A stretch of DNA of 64,000 nucleotides from Agrococcus sp. ProA11 (GTDB lineage Bacteria > Actinomycetota > Actinomycetes > Actinomycetales > Microbacteriaceae), in the NCBI RefSeq assembly GCF_039880525.1, contig NZ_CP156989.1:620001-684000 (forward strand), in the 5' to 3' direction. Below, in pieces: positions 17,615-26,366 of the stretch. The translations under genes were made by a program, and so were the position numbers. The notes under the pieces are model-generated. The model was not told where the DNA came from. It searched no databases and worked only from the letters and a program-made list of their open reading frames with translations. Positions within the stretch are counted from its first letter, which is position 1, and each line of letters begins with the position of its first letter.

Positions 17615-18767
17615 TGGCGCGGCCGACGATGAGCGCGTTCATCTGGGCGGTGCCCTCGTAGGTGTAGATGGCCTCGGCGTCGGCGAAGAAGCGAGCGACG
17701 TCGTAGTCGGTGACGATGCCGTTGCCGCCGCAGATCTCCCGGCACCAGCCGACGACCTCTCGCATGTGCGAGGTCGTGAAGGATTTCGCGAGGGCGGAGT
17801 GCGCGTCCGCCTGCCGGCCCTCGTCCAGCATCCGCGACACCTGCACGCAGAGGGCGATCGAGGCGGTGATGTGGCCGAGTGACTTCGCGAGCATGTCCTG
17901 CACGAGCTGATGCCCGGCGATCGGCTTGCCGAACTGCACCCGCTCGGTCGCGTACCGCACTGCCGCCTCGTAGGCACCGATCATGATGCCGACGGCGCTC
18001 CAGGCCACCTCCGCGCGCGTCAGCCGCAGCACCCGAGCGGTGTCGCGGAAGCTCGCCGCGCCCTGCAGGCGCATCGATTCCGGCACCCGCACGCCCTCGA
18101 GCACAATGTCGGCGTTCTGCACCATGCGCAGCGAGATCTTGCGCTCGATCTTCGTCGCGGAGAATCCGGGCGAGTCGGTCGGCACGATGAAGCCCTTCAC
18201 CGTGCCGTCGGCGGCGTCCTTCGCCCAGATGACGACGATGTCGGCGTGCGTGGCATTGCCGATCCATCGCTTGGCGCCGTCGATCACCCACGCATCGCCG
18301 TCCCGGCGCGCGACCGTGCGCAGTCCCTGCGAGGAGTCCGAGCCCGACAGCGGCTCGGTCAGGCCGAACGCGCCGACCACCGAGCAGTCGGCGAGCTTCG
18401 GCAGCCACTCGGCGCGCTGCTCCGGGCTGCCGGCGACGCCGATCGAGCCGGCCACCAGGCCGTTCTGCACGCCCACGAAAGTCGAGACGGAGGCATCGAT
18501 GCGGCTCATCTCGAGCGCGACCCAGCCGCGGTACACGGCGGAGTTCTCGAAGCGCGCCGACTCGGGCCATCCTGCGCCGATGACGCCGAGCTCGGCGATG
18601 CCGGGGATGAGGTCCATCGGGAACGCGTCGCGGTGCCAGTGATCGTCGATGATCGGGTGCACCCGCTCCTCCATGAACGAGCGGATCTCTGCGAGCGATG
18701 CCTGCTCGGTCTCGGTGAGATCCGTCGCGAACCCGTAGAAATCGCTCGTCAGCGGCGTGAAGGTCAT
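17589..18767 (-). CDS. Acyl-CoA dehydrogenase (glutaryl-CoA dehydrogenase-like)
   Basis: A FAD enzyme of 392 residues that oxidises an acyl-CoA at the alpha-beta bond. FGLTEPLSGSDSSQGLRT matches the substrate/FAD-binding signature, RWIGNATHADIVVIWAK follows, and ICGGNGIVTDYDVARFFADA and IYTYEGTAQMNALIVGRAI contain the YEGT catalytic glutamate typical of the glutaryl-CoA dehydrogenase branch. The ATG at 18767 has GAGGAG upstream and gives a normal family length. It has no pathway partner here and is an island among glycan genes. The specific substrate is not certain. Confidence 0.9.
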   Translation of the reverse strand: MTFTPLTSDFYGFATDLTETEQASLAEIRSFMEERVHPIIDDHWHRDAFPMDLIPGIAELGVIGAGWPESARFENSAVYRGWVALEMSRIDASVSTFVGVQNGLVAGSIGVAGSPEQRAEWLPKLADCSVVGAFGLTEPLSGSDSSQGLRTVARRDGDAWVIDGAKRWIGNATHADIVVIWAKDAADGTVKGFIVPTDSPGFSATKIERKISLRMVQNADIVLEGVRVPESMRLQGAASFRDTARVLRLTRAEVAWSAVGIMIGAYEAAVRYATERVQFGKPIAGHQLVQDMLAKSLGHITASIALCVQVSRMLDEGRQADAHSALAKSFTTSHMREVVGWCREICGGNGIVTDYDVARFFADAEAIYTYEGTAQMNALIVGRAITGESAFV

Positions 18768-18868
18768 GGCTCCTCGTTCTGTGGATGGGCGGCTGCGGCC
18801 GCGTGCCTGCGTCAGGCGGCCGTTGGCGCCAGGGTACGACGGCACCGGGGCATCCACCCGGCCGTTGG

Positions 18869-18874
18869 TACGCT
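18869..18874 (+). promoter_or_regulatory. -10 box upstream of manA (TACGCT)
   Basis: TACGCT would give a leader of about 24 bases containing AGGAG before the GTG at 18905. Confidence 0.4.
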
Positions 18875-18904
18875 CGTGCCAATCCGCGGGAAGGAGACCG
18901 GGAC

Positions 18905-20020
18905 GTGTTTGTGCCGATCGCCAATCAGCCGCGGGATTACGCATGGGGCAGCCGCACGCTGCTCGCCGACTACCTGGGCCGCGAGCCCTCCGGTGGGCCG
19001 GAGGCCGAGCTGTGGCTCGGCGCCCATCCTGGCTGCCCGTCGCGCGTGACCGCGGGCGAGCAGGCCGGCATGGATCTCGGCGCCGCGATCGAGGCCGCCG
19101 GCGGACGGCAGCCGAGCATGCTGCTCAAGGTGCTGGCGGCGGCAGAGCCGCTCTCGCTGCAGGTGCATCCGGACGCGGCGCGCGCACGCGCGGGGTTCGA
19201 GCGCGAAGATGCAGCGGGTGTCGCGCGCGATGCGCCGCACCGCAACTACCGGGATCCGTTCGCGAAGCCCGAGCTCATCGTGGCGGTGACCCCGTTCGAG
19301 GCGCTCAGCGGATTCCGGCCGGTGGACGACGCCGAGCGGGTGTTCGACGGGCTGGCGGCCCTCGACGCGCGATGCGCGCCGGTCGCGGAGCGCGTGCGGG
19401 CCGGCGGGGGGCTGGCATGGCTGCTCTCCGGCGCGCCGGAGGTGGCGCCCGCCGTGCGGGCGGCCGCGGACCGGATCGACGACATCGCCGCGACCCTGCC
19501 CGGCGAGGCCGACACCATCCGCCGCCTCGCGCTCGCGCACCCCGGCGATCCCGGCATCCTGGTGGCGCTGCTGCTCAACCGCCTCTCCCTCGCCCCCGGG
19601 GAGGCGCTCTACCTCCCGGCCGGCAACCTGCACGCCTACCTGGAGGGTCTCGGCATCGAGCTCATGGGCCCGAGCGACAACGTGCTGCGCGGCGGACTCA
19701 CGCCCAAGCACGTCGACGTGCCAGAGCTGCTGGCCGTGGTCGACACGACGCCGCAGATAGATCCGCGACTGCCGTCCCGCCCGCTCGACGGCGCGGTCGC
19801 GTACCGGCCCCCGGCGCCGTTCGAGCTGCGCCGCGTCGACGGCGCGCACTCCGTCGCCGCCGGACGGGGGCTATTGCTCGCGGTGAGCCCCGCGACCGTC
19901 GACGTCGATGGCGACCGGCGACGCCTCGCCGCATCCGAGGCGGCATGGATCGACACCGACGCGCCGTTCCGCGTGGACGCTGCCGAGGCGTGGCTCGCGC
20001 TCGACCTCGACACGCCGTGA
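18905..20020 (+). CDS. manA: Mannose-6-phosphate isomerase, class I
   Basis: ManA interconverts fructose-6-phosphate and mannose-6-phosphate, supplying GDP-mannose synthesis. The 371-residue length and motifs fit the class I zinc enzymes: QPRDYAWGS at the start, LLKVLAAAEPLSLQVHPD near 78-92, an internal ALSGFRP, and LYLPAGNLHAYLEGLGIELM near 236-255 with zinc-ligand Gln/His/Glu residues. NVLRGGLTPKHVDVPEL is the family C-terminal signature. The GTG at 18905 is preceded by AGGAG and puts the family start (FVPIANQPRDYAWG) at residue 2. The mutase that follows in the pathway (manB) is at 27097. Confidence 0.94.
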   Translation: MFVPIANQPRDYAWGSRTLLADYLGREPSGGPEAELWLGAHPGCPSRVTAGEQAGMDLGAAIEAAGGRQPSMLLKVLAAAEPLSLQVHPDAARARAGFEREDAAGVARDAPHRNYRDPFAKPELIVAVTPFEALSGFRPVDDAERVFDGLAALDARCAPVAERVRAGGGLAWLLSGAPEVAPAVRAAADRIDDIAATLPGEADTIRRLALAHPGDPGILVALLLNRLSLAPGEALYLPAGNLHAYLEGLGIELMGPSDNVLRGGLTPKHVDVPELLAVVDTTPQIDPRLPSRPLDGAVAYRPPAPFELRRVDGAHSVAAGRGLLLAVSPATVDVDGDRRRLAASEAAWIDTDAPFRVDAAEAWLALDLDTP

Positions 20021-20065
20021 CCGAGTTCCCGGCCAGCGGCGCGCGACACGCTTAGAATCCCCGAC

Positions 20066-20095
20066 TTGACGCGGAGCGAACTACACCGGTGTAAT
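20066..20095 (+). promoter_or_regulatory. Promoter of the whiB-like gene
   Basis: TTGACG at 20066 and TGTAAT at 20090 are 18 bases apart, the best-formed promoter in the window. The -10 box overlaps a perfect 12-base palindrome at 20082-20093. Confidence 0.6.
20082..20093. promoter_or_regulatory. Palindromic operator candidate TACACCGGTGTA
   Basis: TACACCGGTGTA is a perfect 12-base palindrome lying between and over the -35/-10 elements of the whiB-like gene. The position suits a repressor or autoregulator. The binding protein is unknown. A GACAC pentamer, the core bound by WhiA in Streptomyces, occurs at 20045-20049. Confidence 0.45.
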
Positions 20096-20143
20096 TGGGG
20101 CAACGCGAGCCCGGCCGGGGTCTTGCAAGAACCGGGGGAAGCC

Positions 20144-20500
20144 ATGCGAGAGGGAGTGCAGCGCAGCACGACAGCAGCGCGAGGCATGGAGGAGGGCGGG
20201 CTGCGACGCGGCGTGCCCGGCGACTGGTTCGTCGACCCGATCATGCTCGGCGTTCCCGGTGTCCGCACCGAGGTGGACGACCACCCGCTGGCGTGGCAGG
20301 CCGACGCGCTCTGCGCCGAGACCGATCCCGAGGCGTTCTTCCCCGAGAAGGGCGGCTCCACGCGCGATGCCAAGCGCATCTGCGACACCTGCGAGGTGCG
20401 CCAGCAGTGCCTGGACTACGCGCTCGAGAACGACGAGCGCTTCGGCATCTGGGGCGGCCTCTCGGAGCGTGAGCGGCGGAAGCTGCGCAAGCTCGCCTGA
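20144..20500 (+). CDS. WhiB-family iron-sulfur transcription regulator
   Basis: WhiB-like proteins bind a 4Fe-4S cluster and act with the principal sigma factor. The four cysteine ligands are visible at about 57, 80, 83 and 89 (ALCAETD, ICDTCEVRQQC), followed by the GIWGGLSERERRKLRK turn and basic tail. The spacing and sequence resemble the WhiB2/WhmD branch, which controls septation, but the subfamily is inferred. The ATG at 20144 has GGGGGAAG upstream and gives 118 residues with a 50-residue N-terminal extension; an ATG at 20186 would give 104. A promoter with a palindrome lies about 50 bases upstream. Confidence 0.9.
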   Translation: MREGVQRSTTAARGMEEGGLRRGVPGDWFVDPIMLGVPGVRTEVDDHPLAWQADALCAETDPEAFFPEKGGSTRDAKRICDTCEVRQQCLDYALENDERFGIWGGLSERERRKLRKLA

Positions 20501-20518
20501 CCGTCGAGCGCCCTGGCA

Positions 20519-20524
20519 TAGGGT
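20519..20524 (+). promoter_or_regulatory. -10 box of a leaderless start (TAGGGT)
   Basis: TAGGGT ends six bases before the GTG at 20531, in the 30-base gap after the whiB-like gene. Confidence 0.5.
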
Positions 20525-20530
20525 GAGCGT

Positions 20531-21724
20531 GTGACCGTGGTGCTGACGCTGATGGTGCGCGACGAGGCAGACATCATCGCTGCCATGCTCGAGCACCACC
20601 TCGCGCATGGCGTGGATCACATCCTCGTGACCGACAACGGCTCCGTCGATGGCACGCGCGAGATCCTCGCGGACTACGCGCGGGTCGCACCCCTGACGGT
20701 GTTCGACGATCCGGTGCACCGCAAGCAGCAGTCCGAGGTCGTGACGCGGATGGCACGGCTCGCCGCCACCGAGCACGGCGCCGACTGGGTGATCAACGGC
20801 GACGCGGACGAGTTCCTGCGTCCGGTGGATCCCGGCCTGTCGCTCGCCGAGGTCTTCCAGCAGCTGCCGGCAGCGGTCGGGTCGTTCCAAGTGCCGGTGG
20901 TCAACCTGGTGGGTCCCTTCGCGCGCCAGGGGTCGGGGATCCGCCGCCTCACGCACCGCGATCTGCGCACCGAGGAGCAGCTGCAGGCTGCGGGGCTCAT
21001 CGCGCATCCGACGAGCAACGCCATCCACATCGGGGACCCCGACGTGGAGGTGGTGCAGGGCAACCACGGCGTCTCGACGCCTGCCGGGGTCGAGCCGCCC
21101 GCGGAGCTGGCGCTCGAGGTGCTGCACCTGCCGTGGCGATCCATGGAGCAGATCGAGCGCAAGACCCGCAACATGGGCGAGGGCTACGACGCCAACCCGG
21201 AGCTGCGACCGTCGCCGCGGCATCACGGCATGCGCGACTGGCGCAGGATGCGCGCCGGGCTGCTGACCGCCTTCGTCGCCTGGCGCATGCCCGCGCTGGA
21301 TGAGCTGCACGGCCCGGAGTACCGGGCCGACGCGTCGCTCGCCGCATCGCTCACCCAGCTCGCCGGCGTGGTGCCGGATCGCCTCGCAGCGGCGCTCGAA
21401 GACAGCGCGGACGAGCCCTTCGACGATGCGTTCCTGCATGCCGAGCGTGCCAGGGCTGCGGCCGCGGAGCCGCTCGAGCGACTGGCGCTCGACGAGCTGA
21501 CGAACGCTCGGCTCGACGCGGATGCGCTCCGGGTCGACCGCGACAGCCTCAGCGCGCAACTGCAGGGCACGCGCGCGCATGCCGACTGCCTGCAGCGCGA
21601 TCTCGACCAGGCGCACGCCGAGATCGAGCAGCTGCACGCTCGGGTCTCGATGCTCGAGCGCTCTCCGTCGCAGCGCCTCGCCGGCGTCGCGCGCAGAGCG
21701 ATCGGTCGTCTCGGCGGCAGCTGA
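20531..21724 (+). CDS. Family 2-like glycosyltransferase with C-terminal coiled coil
   Basis: The 397-residue protein opens with VLTLMVRDEADIIAAMLEHH and HILVTDNGSVDGTREIL, the pattern of the GT2_4 (GT92-like) glycosyltransferases. NGDADEFLRP near 89-98 is the DXD site. NAIHIGDPDVEVVQGNHGVS and LHLPWRSMEQIERK follow in the catalytic half. Residues about 320-385 are heptad-like (LDQAHAEIEQLHARVSMLE), probably a coiled coil. There is no signal peptide or membrane span. The GTG start fits leaderless transcription. The following gene is another glycosyltransferase, so the pair may act on one glycan. Confidence 0.82.
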   Translation: MTVVLTLMVRDEADIIAAMLEHHLAHGVDHILVTDNGSVDGTREILADYARVAPLTVFDDPVHRKQQSEVVTRMARLAATEHGADWVINGDADEFLRPVDPGLSLAEVFQQLPAAVGSFQVPVVNLVGPFARQGSGIRRLTHRDLRTEEQLQAAGLIAHPTSNAIHIGDPDVEVVQGNHGVSTPAGVEPPAELALEVLHLPWRSMEQIERKTRNMGEGYDANPELRPSPRHHGMRDWRRMRAGLLTAFVAWRMPALDELHGPEYRADASLAASLTQLAGVVPDRLAAALEDSADEPFDDAFLHAERARAAAAEPLERLALDELTNARLDADALRVDRDSLSAQLQGTRAHADCLQRDLDQAHAEIEQLHARVSMLERSPSQRLAGVARRAIGRLGGS

Positions 21725-21783
21725 GCCGCCCCCCGATTGCGCGGCACACCGACGACAACCCCGCGGTCGAGCCGTCCCGCGCC

Positions 21784-21789
21784 TAGCCT
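21784..21789 (+). promoter_or_regulatory. -10 box of a leaderless start (TAGCCT)
   Basis: TAGCCT ends six bases before the GTG at 21796. Confidence 0.5.
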
Positions 21790-21795
21790 TGCCGG

Positions 21796-24570
21796 GTGCA
21801 TCCGAGGGTCTTCGCCGTGCTCGCGGCCAGCAGCGGGGCCGCATATCTGCCGGCGACGCTCGCCGCGATCGACGCGCAGACGGTGGCTCCCGAGCGGCTC
21901 GTCGCCGTCGACGGCGGCTCCAAGGACGAATCGCGCGCGCTGCTCGAGGCCTCCAGCGCCCGCAGCGTCGTGGTGGCACCGCGGCTGCCGTACGGCGAGC
22001 TGATCGGCAGGGGCGTCGCCGCGCTGCCCGACCCGCAGCACGATGACTGGCTCTGGCTGCTCGCCCACGACGCGACGCCGCACGAGCGCGCCCTGCAGGC
22101 GCTGCTGGCGCACACCGATTCGAACCCGAGCGTGGTGATGGTGGGGCCGAAGATCATGCGCGCCGACGCGTCGGACCGCTTCGCCGAGTTCGGGCAGACG
22201 ATGACCCCGTTCGGCCGCAGCCTGCTGCTGCACGAGGGGGAGCTCGACCAGGGCCAGCACGACGACGACAGCGACCGCCTGGGCGTCGCGGAGACCGGTG
22301 TGCTCATCCGGCGCGACGTGTTCGAGGCGCTCGGCGGCTTCGACCCGGCGCTGCGCTCGATCGACGCCGGTCTCGACCTCGGCGTGCGCGTCCGGCTGGC
22401 CGGGCATCGCGTGGCCGTCGAGCCGCGCGCCAGGGCGCGACGAGCCGGTGGGCCGGAGCACTTCGCGGCGCGATCCGTCAGCGACGCCCAGCGGGTCGCG
22501 ATCGCGCGTCGCGCGCAGCTCCACCGCCGCCTCGCCTACGCGAACCCGCTCGCGCTCATCCTGCAGTGGCTGCTGCTGGTGCCGCTCGGGCTCGTTCGCA
22601 CCCTCGTGCACCTGCTCGCGAAGCGACCCGCGGCCGTGCTGGCCGAGTGGCACGCGACGCTCGTGACCCTGGTCGCGCTCCCGGCCACCGCGCGCGCACG
22701 GCGACGCATCGCCGCCACCCGGACGACGCGATGGCGGTCGTTGCACCCGCTGCGCGCCTCGTGGCGCACGGTGCGATCCCAGCGCCGAGCGATCGGCGAC
22801 CCCGAGCGGATGCACACCGCGGTCGACGAGCGCATCGGCTTCGTCGAGGGGGCCGGACTGTGGGTCACCGCGCTCGCGGTGGTGGTCGGCGTGGTGCTGA
22901 CGCCGCAGCTCATCGGCGCGTCGAGCGCGGTGGGTGGCGCGCTGCTGCCGCTGTCGAGCTCGCTGCCGGAGCTGTGGTCGAGCACGCTCGCCGGCACGCG
23001 CGACTCGCTCGGCGACGTCGTCGGCGCACCCGACCCGTTCGTGCTGCTGCTGGCGCTGCTCGGCTCGCTCACGCCATGGCAGCCCTCCACGGCGATCGTG
23101 CTGCTGCTCTTCCTCGCGCCCGCCATCGCGTCGCTCACGGCCTTCTTCTCGGTGCGACGGATGACGACATCGCGCTGGGCGCCGGCGGTCGCGTCGGCGG
23201 TGTGGGCGCTCTCGCCGCTGCTGCTGGCGGCCATCGTGGAGGGCAGGCTCGGCGCCGTGCTCGCGCATCTGGCACTGCCCGTCGCCGTCGTCGGCGTCCT
23301 GCGCGCGTCGGAGTCGTGGCGCGCCGCCGGCTTCGCGGCCCTGCCGTTGGCGATCGTGCTCGCGAGCGCCCCGGTGCTGCTGCCGGCCATGCTGCTGCTC
23401 GTGCTGGTGGCCGCAGGGATCGGCTGGCGTGCGCCACTGCGTCCGCTCGCCTCGCTGCTGCCGACGGCCGCGCTCCTCTCACCGATCGTGGCGGAGCGGT
23501 GGCGGGCAGGCATGCCGCTCTCGGCGCTGGCGGACCCGGGCGTGCCGAAGCCCTCGGCCCCGCCGACCGCGCTGCAGGCGGCGCTCCTGTCGCCGGACGG
23601 ATCCTTCGCGTCGCTCGACGGCGTGATCGCCCAGTTCGCTCCCGAGGGCAACCCGGGTTGGTTCGCGCTCGGGCTGCTGGCGCCGCTCGCGCTTGCCGCG
23701 CTGGCGGGCGTGGTGCTCCGGCCCTCGCGGGCGTGGCCGTGGGTGGTGCTGCTGTTCGCCGGCTACGCCACCGCGGTCGCATCCAGCCGGCTCACGCTCA
23801 CATCGTTCGAGGGCCAGCCGGTCACCGTCTGGGCGGGATCCGGTGCGTCGCTCGCGCTCGCGGCACTGCTGGGCCTTGCCGTCGTCGCGGTCGAAGTCGA
23901 CGATCGTCGCGCCACCGTTCCCGGCGCGGTCGTCTCGCTCGCCGCGCTGCTCGCCGCGCTGCCGATCATCGCGACCTCGTTCCTCGCACCGGCGACCGTG
24001 GTCGCGGCGCCCGAGCGTCGCATGCCCGCCTTCGTCGACGCCGCCGCCGAGGGCGATGCCACGATCGGCACGCTGGTGCTGCTGCCGCTCGCGCAGGACG
24101 TGCTGCAGGTCGATGTCGAGCGCGGCAGCGGCACGACCCTGGATCGGGTCGCCACCGCCGAGCTGGTGCGTCAGGCCCCCGGAGCTGCGGATGCGGTGCT
24201 GGCGCAGGTCGCCGTCGACATGGCTGCCGGGGGTGACGTCGACGTCGCGACGCTGCTGGACGCGCAAGGCGTGCGGTTCGTGCTGCTCGAGGAGGAGCGT
24301 GAGGGAGCCGCGGGCGTGCACGATCGGGCGCAGCGCTCGCTCGACGCGCGCGGCGACCTGCAGGCGATCGGCCAGACCGAGGCGGGTCTGCTGTGGCAGC
24401 GCACGGACGCGCCCGCTGCTGCGCCCGCGGAGCGGCCGGGATGGGCCGGCGCACTGCTCATCGCCCAGCTGGTCGCGATCGCCGCGGCCGTGGTCGCTGC
24501 GCTCCCGTCGCTGCGCCGCGGCGCGCGCACGCGGACCCGCAGGCTCGAAGGATCGGGGGAGTGGCAGTGA
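21796..24570 (+). CDS. Glycosyltransferase fused to a large membrane domain
   Basis: This 924-residue protein joins a GT2-like N-terminal domain (about 1-225; VFAVLAASSGAAYLPATLAA, VAVDGGSKDESRALL, WLWLLAHDATPHERAL, ETGVLIRRDVFEALGGFDP) to a membrane part with roughly twelve hydrophobic spans between residues 250 and 910. The usual DXD is HDAT here. A non-membrane segment near 735-870 lies late in the chain. Similar two-part proteins are common in actinobacteria and sit beside a DUF5719 gene, as here; their role is not known to me, though lipid-linked sugar transfer is likely. The following gene starts inside its stop (GTGA). Start supported by the leaderless -10 box. Confidence 0.8.
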   Translation: MHPRVFAVLAASSGAAYLPATLAAIDAQTVAPERLVAVDGGSKDESRALLEASSARSVVVAPRLPYGELIGRGVAALPDPQHDDWLWLLAHDATPHERALQALLAHTDSNPSVVMVGPKIMRADASDRFAEFGQTMTPFGRSLLLHEGELDQGQHDDDSDRLGVAETGVLIRRDVFEALGGFDPALRSIDAGLDLGVRVRLAGHRVAVEPRARARRAGGPEHFAARSVSDAQRVAIARRAQLHRRLAYANPLALILQWLLLVPLGLVRTLVHLLAKRPAAVLAEWHATLVTLVALPATARARRRIAATRTTRWRSLHPLRASWRTVRSQRRAIGDPERMHTAVDERIGFVEGAGLWVTALAVVVGVVLTPQLIGASSAVGGALLPLSSSLPELWSSTLAGTRDSLGDVVGAPDPFVLLLALLGSLTPWQPSTAIVLLLFLAPAIASLTAFFSVRRMTTSRWAPAVASAVWALSPLLLAAIVEGRLGAVLAHLALPVAVVGVLRASESWRAAGFAALPLAIVLASAPVLLPAMLLLVLVAAGIGWRAPLRPLASLLPTAALLSPIVAERWRAGMPLSALADPGVPKPSAPPTALQAALLSPDGSFASLDGVIAQFAPEGNPGWFALGLLAPLALAALAGVVLRPSRAWPWVVLLFAGYATAVASSRLTLTSFEGQPVTVWAGSGASLALAALLGLAVVAVEVDDRRATVPGAVVSLAALLAALPIIATSFLAPATVVAAPERRMPAFVDAAAEGDATIGTLVLLPLAQDVLQVDVERGSGTTLDRVATAELVRQAPGAADAVLAQVAVDMAAGGDVDVATLLDAQGVRFVLLEEEREGAAGVHDRAQRSLDARGDLQAIGQTEAGLLWQRTDAPAAAPAERPGWAGALLIAQLVAIAAAVVAALPSLRRGARTRTRRLEGSGEWQ

Positions 24571-26153
24571 CCGACAGCGGCAGGGACCTCGACCCCCTCG
24601 ACGACTCGCAGGAGTACGACGATCCGTCGCCGATGGCCGAGGAGTCGGCGACCCGGCACCACCGCCCGGCGCCGGAGGAGCTCGCGCTCGAGGCGGAGGC
24701 CGAGCCGACCGGCGATATCGCCAGCGACGTCACGCTCACCGACCGCGAGGCGGCCGCGAACGAGGCCGCGGAGGCCGGCAGGCGCTTCGAGCGCCGCGAT
24801 GTGGTGCGCTGGAGCGCGCGGGCGCTCGGCGGACTCGCAGTCGCGGCGCTGGGCGTCGGCGCCGTGCTGGGTGCGCAGGCGCTGCCGGAGGATCTCCGCA
24901 CGCCGGGCGCGGTGCCGGAGACCGTCGTGCAGCCCTCGTCGCCGCTGCAGTCCCGGGTGTGCGCCGGGCCCGCGCTCCGGGTCGGCACCGCCGACGGCGC
25001 GGATGCGCTGGCTATCGCGACCATCGGCGAGCCCGCGATCGAGGTGGGGAGCCTGGGCGGCGAGCTCGACCAGAGCGAGGTCAGCGTGACCGGCGCCGCC
25101 GAGGTGCAGGGAGGCGCGTCGATCGTGCAGCGCAACGAGGAGTCGACGCTCTCCGCTGCGCAGGCGCTGGCGCTCGACGTGGAGGCCGTGCGCGGCTTCG
25201 CAGCGAGCGAATGCGCCGAGACGCGGCTCGATCAGTGGCTCGTGGGGGGATCCACGCGCACCGGTCGGCAGACGGTGCTCACGATCGCCAACGCCTCCCA
25301 GGTCAGTGCCAGCGTCGACGTCACGGTGTTCGGGCCGGACGGGCCGGTCGAGTCGGTCGGCTCGAGCGGCATCGCCGTCTCCGGCGGGTCATCGATCGTG
25401 CTCGATCTCGCGGCGATCGCCCCTGGCGTGCCGGACGCCGTGGTGCGCGTCGCCTCCACCGGAGCCCCGGTCGCCGCGCACCTGCAGCAGATCACCACGC
25501 GCGGCCTCGAGCGCGGCGGCTTCGAGATCATCGACCCGGTCACCGCCCTCACCTCCTCGGTGCTGCCAGGGGTCGCCGTCACCGAGCCGACCGGGCTCGA
25601 GACGCGCGAGGGCTACGACGACACCGTGCCGACGCTGCGCCTGCTCTCTCCCACGGGCGGCGACGTGCGCGTCGTCTTCGAGGCATCCGACGGCTCCACG
25701 ATCGAATCCGTCGGCTCCCTCGAGGCGGGTCGCGTCACCGACTTCCCGCTGGAGGAGATCCCGGTCGGCACGCACGCCATCAGGGTCGAGTCGGATGTCC
25801 CGGTCGTCGCCGGCGCCAGGACGGTCGCGGTCGCCGGCGCGGGGCTCGACTTCGACTGGGTCGCGGGCGGCCAGGCGCGCTCCGGCACCTCGTCGATCGC
25901 CGTGCCGAGCGGACCGGATGCGACCGTGCACATCGTCAGCACGTCGGACACCGACCAGGAGATCGAGGTCGCCGGCACGAGCGTGCAGCTACCCGCGAAC
26001 GGGATCCTCGAGCAGCGGGTGGAGGCCGGCTCGTTCGAGGTGAGCGGGCAGGACCTCGTGATCGGCATCGGCTACCGCGACGCAAGCCGCGTGGGCGGCT
26101 TCACCGCCAGCCCGCAGGGGCCCTCCGCGGAAGGTGTGCGGGTCTTGCACTGA
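24567..26153 (+). CDS. DUF5719-family membrane-anchored extracytoplasmic protein
   Basis: The 528-residue protein has a long acidic cytoplasmic N-terminus (about 80 residues), one hydrophobic span at about 86-105 and a large extracytoplasmic part made of beta-type repeats (TVLTIANASQVSASVDVTVF, LRLLSPTGGDVRVVFEASDG). This is the layout of DUF5719 proteins. The GTG at 24567 is preferred: GGGGGAG lies five bases upstream and the codon overlaps the previous stop as GTGA. Tight coupling to the glycosyltransferase suggests a shared envelope function, for example holding or presenting a glycan. No catalytic motif was recognised. Confidence 0.78.
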   Translation: MTDSGRDLDPLDDSQEYDDPSPMAEESATRHHRPAPEELALEAEAEPTGDIASDVTLTDREAAANEAAEAGRRFERRDVVRWSARALGGLAVAALGVGAVLGAQALPEDLRTPGAVPETVVQPSSPLQSRVCAGPALRVGTADGADALAIATIGEPAIEVGSLGGELDQSEVSVTGAAEVQGGASIVQRNEESTLSAAQALALDVEAVRGFAASECAETRLDQWLVGGSTRTGRQTVLTIANASQVSASVDVTVFGPDGPVESVGSSGIAVSGGSSIVLDLAAIAPGVPDAVVRVASTGAPVAAHLQQITTRGLERGGFEIIDPVTALTSSVLPGVAVTEPTGLETREGYDDTVPTLRLLSPTGGDVRVVFEASDGSTIESVGSLEAGRVTDFPLEEIPVGTHAIRVESDVPVVAGARTVAVAGAGLDFDWVAGGQARSGTSSIAVPSGPDATVHIVSTSDTDQEIEVAGTSVQLPANGILEQRVEAGSFEVSGQDLVIGIGYRDASRVGGFTASPQGPSAEGVRVLH

Positions 26154-26158
26154 CGGTG

Positions 26159-26222
26159 GGTCTCGTGAGGGCCCGTAGGCCGAGGAGGCTGCGGCCCGCA
26201 GGGGCGCGGCCGTCACGAGACC
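26159..26222. repeat. 64-bp inverted-repeat element at a convergent junction
   Basis: GGTCTCGTGA (26159-26168) and TCACGAGACC (26213-26222) enclose a GC-rich, partly self-complementary middle. A third copy of the ten-mer occurs in direct orientation at 26258-26267. It lies just after the DUF5719 stop. Confidence 0.7.
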
Positions 26223-26302
26223 GGAGCGCGGCGGTCAGTTCGGGCTCGGGCGCGTGAGGTCTCGTGACGCCTGCGGCCTGCGGCCGCGGGCTCCTCGACC
26301 TT

Positions 26303-26343
26303 GAGCCCTACGCGCTCACCGCAAGGGTGAGCGCTACGGGCTC
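26303..26343. terminator. Strong hairpin, likely bidirectional terminator
   Basis: Two 18-base arms (GAGCCCTACGCGCTCACC and GGTGAGCGCTACGGGCTC) pair with only a TAC/GTA mismatch block, around a five-base GCAAG loop. It stands between the convergent DUF5719 and zincin-like genes. No T-run follows. Confidence 0.55.
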
Positions 26344-26366
26344 AAGGGTGAGCGCTGCGGGCTCAA
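26325..26366. repeat. 21-bp direct tandem repeat (2 copies)
   Basis: The units at 26325-26345 and 26346-26366 differ at one base (GCTACGG versus GCTGCGG). The second copy overlaps the stop codon of the convergent zincin-like gene. Confidence 0.75.
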
